Shown here in pieces: positions 9,249 through 16,328 of a DNA stretch of 64,000 nt (within the stretch, counting starts at the first letter, position 1; each line of letters opens with the position of its first letter). Below the pieces are notes generated by a model, which searched no databases, was not told the origin of the DNA, and saw nothing but the letters and a program-made list of their open reading frames with translations. The position numbers and the translations under genes are program-made. Origin of the DNA: Tepidimonas thermarum (GTDB taxonomy: Bacteria; Pseudomonadota; Gammaproteobacteria; Burkholderiales; Burkholderiaceae_C); contig NZ_VJOL01000001.1 of assembly GCF_007556705.1 (NCBI RefSeq), positions 62,001-126,000 on the forward strand, written 5' to 3'.

Positions 9249-10349
9249 ATGAACACCGACCGTCTGATCCGCACCGACGTCGTCGTGATCGGCGCTGGAC
9301 CGGTCGGGTTGTACCAAGCGTTCCAGCTGGGCCTGCAGGAACTCGCCGTCCACGTGGTGGACGGCCTGGCGCACGCCGGTGGGCAGTGCGCGGAGCTCTA
9401 TCCCCACAAACCGATTTACGACCTGCCGGGTATCCCCGTGTGCAGCGGCGAGGAGCTCACCCACCGGCTGCTGCGCCAGCTCGAACCCTTGCGCGTGCCG
9501 CTGCATTTGGGCCAGATCGTCACCACCCTGCGGCGGCTTGCGGCCGAAGATGGCATGTCAGCGTCACCCCGGTTTCGGCTGGAAACCGACGGCGGCCTGG
9601 CGTTTGCGTGCGACGCCATCGTGATTGCGGCGGGCGTTGGCGCCTTTTTGCCGCGCAAGGTGCCTGTCCCCGGCCTGGAGGCATGGGAAGGCCGTCAGGT
9701 GCACTACCACGACGTCCCGCCCGAGACCTGGGTCGGCCAGCGCATCGTCGTCATGGGGGGCACCGAGGCCGCCGCCCGCCTGGCCTTGCGTCTGGCCGAC
9801 CACGGCAGCAGCGACGTCACACTGCTGCACCGCAGTGACCGTTTTGCCCTCGACGAGGCGCTCGACGCGGAACTGCAATCGGCCATCGGCGCCGGCTGGA
9901 TACGCCTGTGCCTGGGCCAGCCGGTACAGGCCCTTGCCAGCGACGATGGCCGGCTGGAGGCGCTGGAGATCGCCACCGCCGACGATCGGCGGCTGTCGCT
10001 GCCGCTGGACCTGTTGATGCCGCGCCTGGGCCTCAACCCGCGCCTGGGCCCCATTGCCGCGTGGGGCTTGGCGCTGGAACGCAAGCACCTGGTGGTGGAC
10101 ACCGAAGGCTTTCGCACCTCCGAGCCGGGCATACACGCGGTGGGCGATGTCAACACCTACCCGGGCAAACGCAAACTCATCGTGTGCGGGTTCCACGAGG
10201 CGACGCTGGCGGCCTTCGCCATCGCGCAATGGCTGCGCCCGCACGAGCGCGTGGTGCTGGAGTACACCACCACCAGCACACGGCTGCAGCGGCTGCTGGG
10301 CGTGGATCAGTCCGAAGCGGGCAACAAGCGCATCGGCACCGGCGCGTAA
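9249..10349 (+). CDS. ferredoxin-NADP+ reductase, thioredoxin reductase-like type
   Basis: A 366-residue two-dinucleotide-domain flavoprotein. FAD motif GAGPVG is at residues 15-20 and the family segment AGGQCAELYPHKPIYDLPG is at about 43-61. There is no CxxC pair, which separates it from true thioredoxin reductases. The second nucleotide motif reads GGTEAA at 170-175 instead of the usual GGGDSA, so the NADPH site deviates from the consensus. The C-terminal YTTTSTRLQRLLGV is the stacking extension seen in this reductase class (Bacillus YumC type). It follows fdxA by 40 bases, and its last 43 bases overlap the convergent thiD gene. Confidence 0.88.
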   Translation: MNTDRLIRTDVVVIGAGPVGLYQAFQLGLQELAVHVVDGLAHAGGQCAELYPHKPIYDLPGIPVCSGEELTHRLLRQLEPLRVPLHLGQIVTTLRRLAAEDGMSASPRFRLETDGGLAFACDAIVIAAGVGAFLPRKVPVPGLEAWEGRQVHYHDVPPETWVGQRIVVMGGTEAAARLALRLADHGSSDVTLLHRSDRFALDEALDAELQSAIGAGWIRLCLGQPVQALASDDGRLEALEIATADDRRLSLPLDLLMPRLGLNPRLGPIAAWGLALERKHLVVDTEGFRTSEPGIHAVGDVNTYPGKRKLIVCGFHEATLAAFAIAQWLRPHERVVLEYTTTSTRLQRLLGVDQSEAGNKRIGTGA

Positions 10350-11188
10350 CCGTGGTTGAGCGGGCCGCTGCCGTGGCCCGTGCGCACGTGCACGCCCGCG
10401 GCGATCGCCCCACGCACCCAGCCATGCGCGGATTGCACGGCTTCCTCCAACGTCTGGCCCAGCGCCAAAAACGACGCAATGGCCGACGAGAGGGTGCAGC
10501 CCGTCCCGTGGACGTTATCGCTGGCGATGCGCTCGCCACGCAGGCGCGTCCAGTAGGCCGGTGGCTCGCCGCGTATGGCCAGCAGGTCGGTCACCATCTC
10601 GCCGGGCAAATGCCCGCCCTTGACCAGCACCGCCGCTGCCCCGCGCTGCAACAAGTCGGCCGCGGCCGCCTCCAACTCGTCGGCGCTTGCCAGCGCGCGA
10701 CCCAGCAACAGGGCCGCCTCGTCCAGGTTGGGGGTGACCAGCGTTGCGCGGGGAAACAACTGCGCCACCAGGCGCTCGATCGTCTCTTGCTCGATCAAGG
10801 TGTCGCCGCTGGTGGCCACCATCACGGGGTCCAACACCACATTCGGCAACCGGTAAGTGTCGATGGCCCAGGCTACGGCATCGACGATATCGGGCGCGTG
10901 CAGCATGCCGATCTTGACCGCGTCCACGCCGATGTCCTCGACCACGGCGGCGATTTGCTCTTTCAAAAACCCTGCCGGTACCGGCTGGATGGCGCGCACC
11001 CCTTGGGTATTTTGCGCCGTCAGCGCGGTGATGGCCGTCATGCCGTAGCAGCCCAGGGCGGCCATGGTTTTGAGGTCGGCCTGGATACCGGCGCCGCCGC
11101 CGGAATCACTACCGGCGATTGTGAGCACGCGCGCGTAGCGCCACGCGGTCGGGTGAGCGAGATCGTTCAGGTGCGACATGCGTGACAT
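10307..11188 (-). CDS. thiD: hydroxymethylpyrimidine/phosphomethylpyrimidine kinase ThiD
   Basis: Phosphorylates HMP and then HMP-P to HMP-PP, the pyrimidine substrate of ThiE. The 293-residue protein carries the ribokinase-fold start AGSDSGGGAGIQADLK (residues 25-40), the product-forming motif GTGCTLSSAIA and the family core between them. ATG 11188 is preceded by a GGCGG purine stretch; ATG 11179 is an alternative. It is transcribed away from thiOSGE, 72 bases apart, and its 3' end overlaps the ferredoxin reductase gene on the other strand by 43 bases. Confidence 0.95.
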   Translation of the reverse strand: MSRMSHLNDLAHPTAWRYARVLTIAGSDSGGGAGIQADLKTMAALGCYGMTAITALTAQNTQGVRAIQPVPAGFLKEQIAAVVEDIGVDAVKIGMLHAPDIVDAVAWAIDTYRLPNVVLDPVMVATSGDTLIEQETIERLVAQLFPRATLVTPNLDEAALLLGRALASADELEAAAADLLQRGAAAVLVKGGHLPGEMVTDLLAIRGEPPAYWTRLRGERIASDNVHGTGCTLSSAIASFLALGQTLEEAVQSAHGWVRGAIAAGVHVRTGHGSGPLNHGYAPVPMRLLPASD

Positions 11189-11260
11189 TATCCGCCGCCA
11201 CTGCATGTCTGTGACGCGGCGCGCGCGTGCACGGGTTTTCCCTGGGGTACCATCCCACCC
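11189..11260. promoter_or_regulatory. thiD/thiO divergent promoter region
   Basis: Only 72 bases separate the two thiamine transcription units, too short for a TPP riboswitch. On the plus strand TACCAT at 11248-11253 is a candidate -10; it would start transcription within a base or two of the thiO ATG at 11261, and no Shine-Dalgarno sequence is visible, so thiO may be leaderless. A dyad GGGTTTTCCCT lies just upstream at 11233-11243. Confidence 0.4.
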
Positions 11261-12430
11261 ATGACGACACGAGAACCCGTGCTGATTTTGGGGGCGGGCC
11301 TGATGGGCCGGTTGCTGGGTGTCACGCTGGCGCAGTCGGGCTACCCGGTGCAGCTCGTGGACGCCGCCGCCGACGCCCAGCAGGCGGGGGGTGCGGCGCG
11401 CATCGCGGCGGCCATGTTGGCGCCGCTGGCGGAATCGGCCGTGACCGAACCCAACGTCGTGGCCATGGGACGCTACGCCCTGCCACGCTGGCGCGCCCTG
11501 TGCGCGGGGCTGGCCCAGCCGGTGTACTTTCAGCAAAACGGCACGCTGATCGTGTGGCACCGCCAAGACGCGCGCGAGGCCGTGCGCTTCGAGGCGCTGC
11601 TGCGCCGCACCACGGCGCACATCCCCGAACTGCCCGCACCGCAGGCACTGGACGCAACCGCCCTGGCCGAAGTCGAGCCCGCCGTCGCCGGCCGCTTTGC
11701 GCAGGGCCTGTATCTGCCGGACGAAGGCCAACTCGACAACCGCCAATTGCTCGACGCCCTGCTGGCCACGCTGCATGGCCTGGGTGCCGCGGTGCGCTGG
11801 GGCTGCGCCATGACGCTGGCGCAGGCGCTGTCCTGGCAGCGGGAGCACCCGCACGGCTGGGTGCTGGACTGTCGCGGCCTGGGGGCACGTGCCGACTGGA
11901 CGGCCCATGCGGCGCACGCCCCTCACCCCGGCACAGCAAGGGCACGCGGGCCGCTGCGCGGCGTGCGCGGCGAAGTGGTGCGGCTGCACGCGCCCGATGT
12001 CACGCTGCGGCGACCCACGCGGCTGTTGCATCCGCGCTACCCCATCTACATCGCCCCCAAGCCGGACCACCTGTTCGTCATCGGCGCGACCGAAATCGAG
12101 TCCGACGACCTCTCCCCGGCCAGCGTGCGCTCCACGCTGGAGCTGCTCAGCGCCGCCTACGCCGTCCACCCCGGCTTTGCCGAGGCGCGCGTGCTGGAGC
12201 TGTGCAGCCAATGCCGTCCCACGCTACCGGACAATTTGCCGGCCGTCGTCGAGCCCGCGCCCAGGGTGCTGCAAATCAACGGGCTGTACCGGCACGGCTT
12301 CATGATCTCGCCTGCCCTGCACGACGCCGTCATCGAGTACATGAACACACAACAAACCACCTTGGCCGACCGCCTGGGCCTGGCTTTTGTGCGCCACGAC
12401 ACCCGCGACCCCGCCCCGTGCACAGCATGA
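11261..12430 (+). CDS. thiO: FAD-dependent glycine oxidase-type ThiO
   Basis: Oxidises glycine to the imine (dehydroglycine) used with ThiS-thiocarboxylate and DXP to build the thiazole ring. The 389-residue protein begins with the FAD motif GAGLMG and has the D-amino acid oxidase fold, with an RTLELLSAAY-like helix and a C-terminal GLYRHGFMISPAL segment that binds flavin. Its position as the first gene of a thiO-thiS-thiG-thiE operon supports the assignment over other amino acid oxidases. The stop overlaps the thiS start as ATGA. Confidence 0.93.
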   Translation: MTTREPVLILGAGLMGRLLGVTLAQSGYPVQLVDAAADAQQAGGAARIAAAMLAPLAESAVTEPNVVAMGRYALPRWRALCAGLAQPVYFQQNGTLIVWHRQDAREAVRFEALLRRTTAHIPELPAPQALDATALAEVEPAVAGRFAQGLYLPDEGQLDNRQLLDALLATLHGLGAAVRWGCAMTLAQALSWQREHPHGWVLDCRGLGARADWTAHAAHAPHPGTARARGPLRGVRGEVVRLHAPDVTLRRPTRLLHPRYPIYIAPKPDHLFVIGATEIESDDLSPASVRSTLELLSAAYAVHPGFAEARVLELCSQCRPTLPDNLPAVVEPAPRVLQINGLYRHGFMISPALHDAVIEYMNTQQTTLADRLGLAFVRHDTRDPAPCTA

Positions 12431-12636
12431 ACATTTTCATCAACGCCCAGCCGGTGCAACTGCCCGACGGCGCCTGCGTGGCCGATGCCGTCGCACATGC
12501 CAGCGCCCAACACCCGCCGGGCGTTCCCGTGGCCGTGGCCGTCAACCTGCAATTCGTGCCGCGCGCACAATACGCCCATACCCCGCTGCACGAGGGCGAT
12601 CGCGTCGAAATCATCGCCCCCATCACCGGCGGCTGA
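12427..12636 (+). CDS. thiS: sulfur carrier protein ThiS
   Basis: A 69-residue ubiquitin-fold carrier that ends in the invariant Gly-Gly (EIIAPITGG), which is adenylated and thiocarboxylated to deliver sulfur to ThiG. The ATG overlaps the thiO stop codon by four bases. The gene is too short to stand out on its own, but the C-terminus and the flanking thiO and thiG make the call firm. Confidence 0.95.
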   Translation: MNIFINAQPVQLPDGACVADAVAHASAQHPPGVPVAVAVNLQFVPRAQYAHTPLHEGDRVEIIAPITGG

Positions 12637-12643
12637 CCGCACC

Positions 12644-13465
12644 ATGACCGCTACCACGCCCACCCCAGTCGCCACCGCCGACCCGCTGATCCTCTACGGC
12701 GAGGCCTTTGGCAGCCGCCTGATGCTGGGTACCGCTCGCTACCCCTCGCCCGCGGTGCTCGAACAGGCGGTCCACCGCGCCCGCCCTTGCATGTTGACCG
12801 CCTCGCTGCGGCGCCAGGGCGCGCTGGGCGCCGATGCCTCGCAGGGCTTTTGGGCGCTGCTGCAACGGCTGGCGGTGCCGGTGCTGCCCAACACCGCCGG
12901 CTGCCACAGCGTGCAAGAGGCGGTCACCACCGCCGAGATGGCGCGCGAGGTGTTTGGCACCGACTGGATCAAGCTCGAGCTCATCGGCGACGACTACACC
13001 CTGCAGCCCGACACGCTGCAACTCCCCGTGGCGGCCGACCTGCTCATCAAGCGCGGGTTCAAAGTCCTGCCCTACTGCACCGACGACCTGGTGCTGTGCC
13101 AGCGCCTGCTCGACGTGGGCTGCCAAGCCGTCATGCCGTGGGCGGCCCCCATCGGCACGGGGTTGGGCCCGGTCAACCCGCACGCGCTGCGCACGTTGCG
13201 CGAGCGGCTGCCCGAGACACCGCTGATCGTGGATGCGGGCCTGGGATTGCCCTCGCACGCCTGCCAGGTGCTGGAATGGGGGTTGGATGCCGTGCTGCTC
13301 AACACCGCGGTCGCCCTGGCGCAAGACCCGGTGGCCATGGCGGGTGCCTTCGCCGATGCCGTGGCCGCAGGGCGCGCCGCCTACCGGGCCGGCGCCATTG
13401 CACCCCAAACCACCGCACAGCCCAGCACACCGGTGCTGGGCACGCCCTTTTGGCACCAAGCCTGA
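12644..13465 (+). CDS. thiG: thiazole synthase ThiG
   Basis: A 273-residue TIM-barrel enzyme that forms the thiazole phosphate from DXP, dehydroglycine and ThiS-thiocarboxylate. The Schiff-base lysine is Lys110 in WIKLELIGD, with NTAGC at 83-87 and the phosphate-binding region GTGLGP and DAGLG further on. The frame is open back to 12485; ATG 12644 starts 8 bases after the thiS stop and gives the normal length. A C-terminal tail of about 20 residues beyond the barrel is typical of betaproteobacteria. Confidence 0.96.
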   Translation: MTATTPTPVATADPLILYGEAFGSRLMLGTARYPSPAVLEQAVHRARPCMLTASLRRQGALGADASQGFWALLQRLAVPVLPNTAGCHSVQEAVTTAEMAREVFGTDWIKLELIGDDYTLQPDTLQLPVAADLLIKRGFKVLPYCTDDLVLCQRLLDVGCQAVMPWAAPIGTGLGPVNPHALRTLRERLPETPLIVDAGLGLPSHACQVLEWGLDAVLLNTAVALAQDPVAMAGAFADAVAAGRAAYRAGAIAPQTTAQPSTPVLGTPFWHQA

Positions 13466-13473
13466 ACACCCAT

Positions 13474-14421
13474 ATGCCATCCCTGCCGCCGCTGCGCGTT
13501 CCAGAAGCCGCCGTCGACGCCCTGGTGGCCGCCCACACCGACCTGCGCATCGAGCGCGATGCGGACCCTAATGCGCAACCCGCCGACGGTTCGGTTTATG
13601 CCGTGGCGTATGCAGCCGCGCGCCGGTTGGGCTTCGTCGCCGCCGATGCCGCCGTGGTCGCCTCGGCATGGGTGCGGCGCGCCGCGCGTGTTGGCTTCGA
13701 CCCCCGCGATTGGCCGGATGACGCCACCGGCGACTTTGGCCTGACACGCCACCCGCAACCCTTTGCCCCCTGCCCCAGCGCGTTGGGCCTCTACGCCGTG
13801 CTGCCCAGCGCCGACTGGGTGGCGCGCATGGCCGCGGCGGGTGTGCCCACGTTGCAGCTGCGCTTCAAACACGACGATCCCGCGCGCATCCACGCCGAGG
13901 TCAGCGCCGCCGTGCGCGCGGTGCAGGGCACGTCCGCGCGGCTGTTCATCAACGACCACTGGCGTGCCGCCCTCGATGCGGGGGCCTACGGCGTACACCT
14001 GGGACAGGAGGACCTGTCCACCCTGACGCCGGAGGACATCCACACCCTGCGCACCAGCGGCCTGCGGCTGGGCATCAGCACGCACGGCTACGCCGAAATG
14101 GTGCGCGCCTGGCAACTGGGCCCCAGCTACCTGGCCTTGGGCGCGATCTACCCCACCACGCTCAAAGCCATGCCCACCGCGCCGCAAGGGCCGGGTCGCC
14201 TGCGCATGTACGCCCGCTTGGCGCACGGGTTGCCCACCGTCGCCATCGGCGGCATCGGGCTGGAGCAGCTGCCCGAGGTGGCCAGCAGCGGCGTGGGAGC
14301 GTTCGCCGTGGTGCGCGCCATCATCGGCGCCGGAGACCCGCAAGCGGCAGCGCGCGAGCTGATGACCGCATGGGCACGGCTGCGCCCCCAAGGCCAGACG
14401 CCGCCCAACGATCCGCTATAA
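13474..14421 (+). CDS. thiE: thiamine phosphate synthase ThiE with N-terminal extension
   Basis: Couples HMP-PP to thiazole phosphate. The catalytic domain occupies about residues 102-315 and shows QLRFK at 128-132, a FINDHWRAALDAGAYGVHLG run ending near 178, GISTHGYAEM, GAIYPTTLKAM and AIGGIG, all in family order. Residues 1-100 are an Ala-rich alpha-helical extension not found in the roughly 210-residue E. coli enzyme; extensions of this kind occur in other Burkholderiales, from memory, and I know no function for it. The stop TAA is embedded in the TATAAT promoter element of the following tRNA gene. Confidence 0.94.
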   Translation: MPSLPPLRVPEAAVDALVAAHTDLRIERDADPNAQPADGSVYAVAYAAARRLGFVAADAAVVASAWVRRAARVGFDPRDWPDDATGDFGLTRHPQPFAPCPSALGLYAVLPSADWVARMAAAGVPTLQLRFKHDDPARIHAEVSAAVRAVQGTSARLFINDHWRAALDAGAYGVHLGQEDLSTLTPEDIHTLRTSGLRLGISTHGYAEMVRAWQLGPSYLALGAIYPTTLKAMPTAPQGPGRLRMYARLAHGLPTVAIGGIGLEQLPEVASSGVGAFAVVRAIIGAGDPQAAARELMTAWARLRPQGQTPPNDPL

Positions 14422-14422
14422 T
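14417..14422 (+). promoter_or_regulatory. -10 element of the tRNA-Asn promoter
   Basis: A perfect TATAAT lies 10 bases before the tRNA and shares its TAA with the stop codon of thiE. No convincing -35 is seen 17 bases upstream. Confidence 0.7.
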
Positions 14423-14432
14423 AGAGGTCTGT

Positions 14433-14508
14433 TCCCCGATAGCTCAGTCGGTAGAGCGCCGGACTGTTAATCCGTAGGTCCCTGGTTCGAGCCCAGGTCG
14501 GGGAGCCA
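14433..14508 (+). tRNA. tRNA-Asn (anticodon GTT)
   Basis: A 76-base cloverleaf. The acceptor strands TCCCCGA and TCGGGGA pair perfectly, with discriminator G and an encoded CCA at 14506-14508. The D arm is GCTCAGTCGGTAGAGC, the anticodon GTT is at 14466-14468, and the T arm is CCTGG-TTCGAGC-CCAGG. It has its own TATAAT upstream and a Rho-independent terminator downstream, so it is a single-gene transcript. Confidence 0.98.
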
Positions 14509-14525
14509 CATCCATCAAGCACTGA

Positions 14526-14548
14526 AGCCCACCTTGGTGGGCTTTTTT
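14526..14548 (+). terminator. Rho-independent terminator of tRNA-Asn
   Basis: AGCCCAC-CTTG-GTGGGCT forms a seven-pair stem with a four-base loop, followed directly by six T residues. Confidence 0.88.
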
Positions 14549-14729
14549 GCTTTCCGGGCCATTTTTGGCTGCAGCAAGACCTCGGAGAGGCTGGCCCGCT
14601 GGGCCGGCTGCAGCCATTGCAAGTCGGTGAGCGTGCGGGCGCGATCGGGCAGGGGCGCCGCACGCGATCTCGGCCGGTGGCCTCGAGGCGCCAAGGCTGC
14701 GGCGGTTGTAGAGGGTCTGCACGGATGGA
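14549..14729. other. unassigned segment between tRNA-Asn and vapC
   Basis: About 180 bases without a supported gene. Frames through it read into the tRNA on the minus strand and look artificial. It may be decayed coding sequence, but no family was recognised. Confidence 0.3.
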
Positions 14730-15134
14730 TCAGTCCGCATGCCAGTTGACAAGCTGCAAGCCCGGCACACGCGAGAATTCGCTGACGTTGCGCGTGACCA
14801 GGGTGGCCTGATGCCTGACAGCGGTGGCCGCGATCAGCGTGTCGTGCGGACCGATGGGGGCTCCAGAGGCCTCGAGCGTGGCTCGTATGCGCGCGGCACA
14901 GGCGGCGCATTCGCTGTCAAACGGCAGAATCTGCACAGGGCGCAGAAACTGGCTCAACGCCTGCCGCCGCGGCTCGGCCGCGGCGGCAGGGAGCCTGAGC
15001 AGGCCATAGTGCAGTTCGTACTCGACGATGGACGGAATGGCCACATCACCCGGCCGTAGCGCCAGAAGGCCCGACACGACGCGCGGGTCACCCCGGAAGT
15101 AGTCGCTGACGGTGTTGGTGTCGAGGACCACCAT
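14730..15134 (-). CDS. vapC: PIN-domain ribonuclease toxin, VapC family (first copy)
   Basis: A 134-residue PIN-domain protein. The acidic metal-binding residues are Asp5 (LDTN), Glu40 (SIVEYEL) and Asp98 (IGPHDTLIAA), with the C-terminal TRN motif at 114-116. VapC toxins cleave tRNA or rRNA and are held inactive by a VapB antitoxin encoded just upstream. Here only the last part of a possible antitoxin frame is found three bases before the ATG, so the toxin appears to be an orphan or to depend on another antitoxin. The enzyme itself looks intact. Confidence 0.9.
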   Translation of the reverse strand: MVVLDTNTVSDYFRGDPRVVSGLLALRPGDVAIPSIVEYELHYGLLRLPAAAAEPRRQALSQFLRPVQILPFDSECAACAARIRATLEASGAPIGPHDTLIAATAVRHQATLVTRNVSEFSRVPGLQLVNWHAD

Positions 15135-15137
15135 GGC

Positions 15138-15242
15138 TCAAAAGCCCTCGCGGGGAACATCCGCCGCAGCCGCCTCCGGGGGCTGCAGTCGCAGTGGGAA
15201 GTCTGGAAACCGCCCGGCCAACGCCCGGCACTGCGGGCTGTC
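15138..15242 (-). pseudogene. 3' remnant of an antitoxin gene upstream of vapC
   Basis: An open frame on the minus strand ends in PREGF and a TGA three bases before the vapC start, the usual antitoxin position. It can be read back as FPDFPLRLQPPEAAAADV, but no DNA-binding N-terminus is present: beyond about 15242 the sequence changes into the 58-bp repeat that also occurs at 16329. I infer that the 5' part of the antitoxin gene was replaced or deleted at that junction. A short peptide from an alternative start cannot be excluded. Confidence 0.5.
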
Positions 15243-15299
15243 GCATCCCGGACGATCTGGTAGCACCCTCGCGCCAGCACTACCTGCTCGCGCGCAGCG
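15242..15299 (+). repeat. 58-bp imperfect direct repeat, copy 1
   Basis: Matches 16329-16386 in the same orientation at 49 of 58 positions, without gaps. Three blocks are identical: the first 16 bases (starting CGCATCCCGGACGATC), a middle block AGCACCCTCGCGCCA and a final block TGCTCGCGCGCAGCG. The two copies bracket the transposase remnant and the intact toxin-antitoxin pair. The element is not named by any family I recognise. Confidence 0.8.
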
Positions 15300-15337
15300 A
15301 TCCGCGCGGGTGCTCCGATGGGCTGAAGATCAAGTGC

Positions 15338-15541
15338 GAATCGGGGCAGAGCGTGACAACCACGTTCGCCAAGGACTGCTGCAAGCGCGACGACGTCGCG
15401 CGCATGGCTCTGTGCGACGCGGCCACGGTGCTGGCGCAGTTGCCAGCCGCCTTCGAGCACTTCAACGAGGCGCATCCGCACTCGTCCTCGAACATGCGTT
15501 CACCCAGAGAGTTCTGGTGGCATCAGGCCGCTCAGGCGCGC
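15338..15541 (+). pseudogene. C-terminal remnant of an IS3-family transposase (OrfB)
   Basis: The plus-strand frame from 15338 reads through RDDVARMALCDAATVLAQLP, then AAFEHFNEAHPHSSSNMRSP and REFWWHQAAQA. This is the end of the DDE integrase domain of IS3-type OrfB, where the usual form is KTFKRDYVR..PDA.TVL.QLP...EH.NE.HPHS.L.MRSPREF. The upstream catalytic region is missing and the start of the match (ESGQSVTTTFAKDCC) is already garbled, so this is an old fragment. No inverted repeats or target duplication were seen. Confidence 0.8.
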
Positions 15542-15625
15542 CCGTCACCCGTGGTGGGCGCGGCGTTACGTTGCGACTGGAGCGGGTGCGGGGGCTCTGG
15601 GGCCAGCATCACCTGATGCCTGCGC

Positions 15626-15647
15626 TAGAATATGACCAGAATGGTTA
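15626..15647 (+). promoter_or_regulatory. candidate promoter and operator of the phd-vapC operon
   Basis: TAGAAT at 15626-15631 is a candidate -10. It is followed by the imperfect dyad TGACCA-GAA-TGGTTA at 15633-15647, placed where antitoxin autoregulation would act. A strong GGAGG ribosome binding site lies at 15653-15657. The -35 is weak. Confidence 0.45.
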
Positions 15648-15662
15648 GTTTTGGAGGCCGCT

Positions 15663-15914
15663 ATGCGCACTTGGCAGATTCAAGAAGCCAAAGCCCATTT
15701 GTCCGAACTGGTGCGGGAGACGGAAAGCGCCGGCCCACAGGAGATCACGTGGCATGGAAGGGTCGTGGCAGTCGTGCTGTCCAAGGCCGAATACGAACGG
15801 CTGACCGGTACCGGACAATCGCTGGTTGAATTCATGCGCCGTTCCCCGTTGTTTGGCAGCGATGACATCGATCTCACGCGCGATGCCAGCCCCACCCGTG
15901 AGGTGTCGCTTTGA
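15663..15914 (+). CDS. Phd/YefM-family antitoxin
   Basis: An 83-residue antitoxin. The N-terminus MRTWQIQEAKAHLSELVRE is the Phd/YefM DNA-binding fold, followed by the strand-turn region ITWHGRVVAVVLSKAEYERL and an acidic, flexible tail that would wrap the toxin. The ATG has a GGAGG ribosome binding site 5 bases upstream; a TTG at 15651 is less likely. Its stop overlaps the toxin start as TTGA. It would neutralise the following PIN toxin and repress its own operon. Confidence 0.92.
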   Translation: MRTWQIQEAKAHLSELVRETESAGPQEITWHGRVVAVVLSKAEYERLTGTGQSLVEFMRRSPLFGSDDIDLTRDASPTREVSL

Positions 15915-16324
15915 GCTACCTGATCGACACCAATGTGCTGTCAGAACTGCGCAAACGTGAGCCGCACGCCAAGGTCGCGCAGTGGTTTGCCAAGCGCCCG
16001 GCCAGTACCCTGTACCTGAGCGTGCTGACGCTCGGTGAGCTACGCAAAGGCATCGACGCACTGCCAGAAACGGCCCGTAAACTGGCGCTGCTTGATTGGC
16101 TGGAAGCCGAGTTGCCGAGGTTTTTCGCGGGCCGGATTCTTGCGGTTGATGCCAAGGTTGCTGATCGATGGGGCCGCTTGGTGGCGCAGGCTGGCCGACC
16201 CTTGCCTGCCATCGACAGTCTGCTGGCCGCCACGGCTTTGACCCATGGACTGACGCTGATCACGCGCAACCTCAAGGATTTTCAGCACCCGGATTTGGTG
16301 GTGTTTGATCCCTGGTCAGAGTAA
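15911..16324 (+). CDS. vapC: PIN-domain toxin, VapC/FitB family (second copy)
   Basis: A 137-residue PIN-domain ribonuclease. The acidic residues are Asp6 (LIDTNVLSELRK), Glu43 (LGELRKGI) and Asp102 (PAIDSLLAATAL), with a C-terminal TRNLKDF motif. The start is a TTG that overlaps the antitoxin stop by four bases, a tight translational coupling that keeps toxin below antitoxin. It is only distantly similar to the PIN toxin at 14730-15134, so the two are not a recent duplication. This pair looks complete and functional. Confidence 0.93.
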   Translation: MSYLIDTNVLSELRKREPHAKVAQWFAKRPASTLYLSVLTLGELRKGIDALPETARKLALLDWLEAELPRFFAGRILAVDAKVADRWGRLVAQAGRPLPAIDSLLAATALTHGLTLITRNLKDFQHPDLVVFDPWSE

Positions 16325-16328
16325 ATGA

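Noticed and set aside
11189-11260. TPP riboswitch before the thiamine genes
   Set aside because: The gap is 72 bases and lacks the conserved CTGAGA and ACCTGA-type core, so a riboswitch is not supported.
14444-14770. Minus-strand ORF of 108 codons ending in PGLEPGTYGLTVRRSTD
   Set aside because: The C-terminal part is the reverse complement of tRNA-Asn, a familiar false protein; no ribosome binding site or conserved domain is present.
15112-15648. Plus-strand ORF of 178 codons over the decayed segment
   Set aside because: It covers the antitoxin remnant in antisense and the transposase fragment in another frame; the translation shows no domain.
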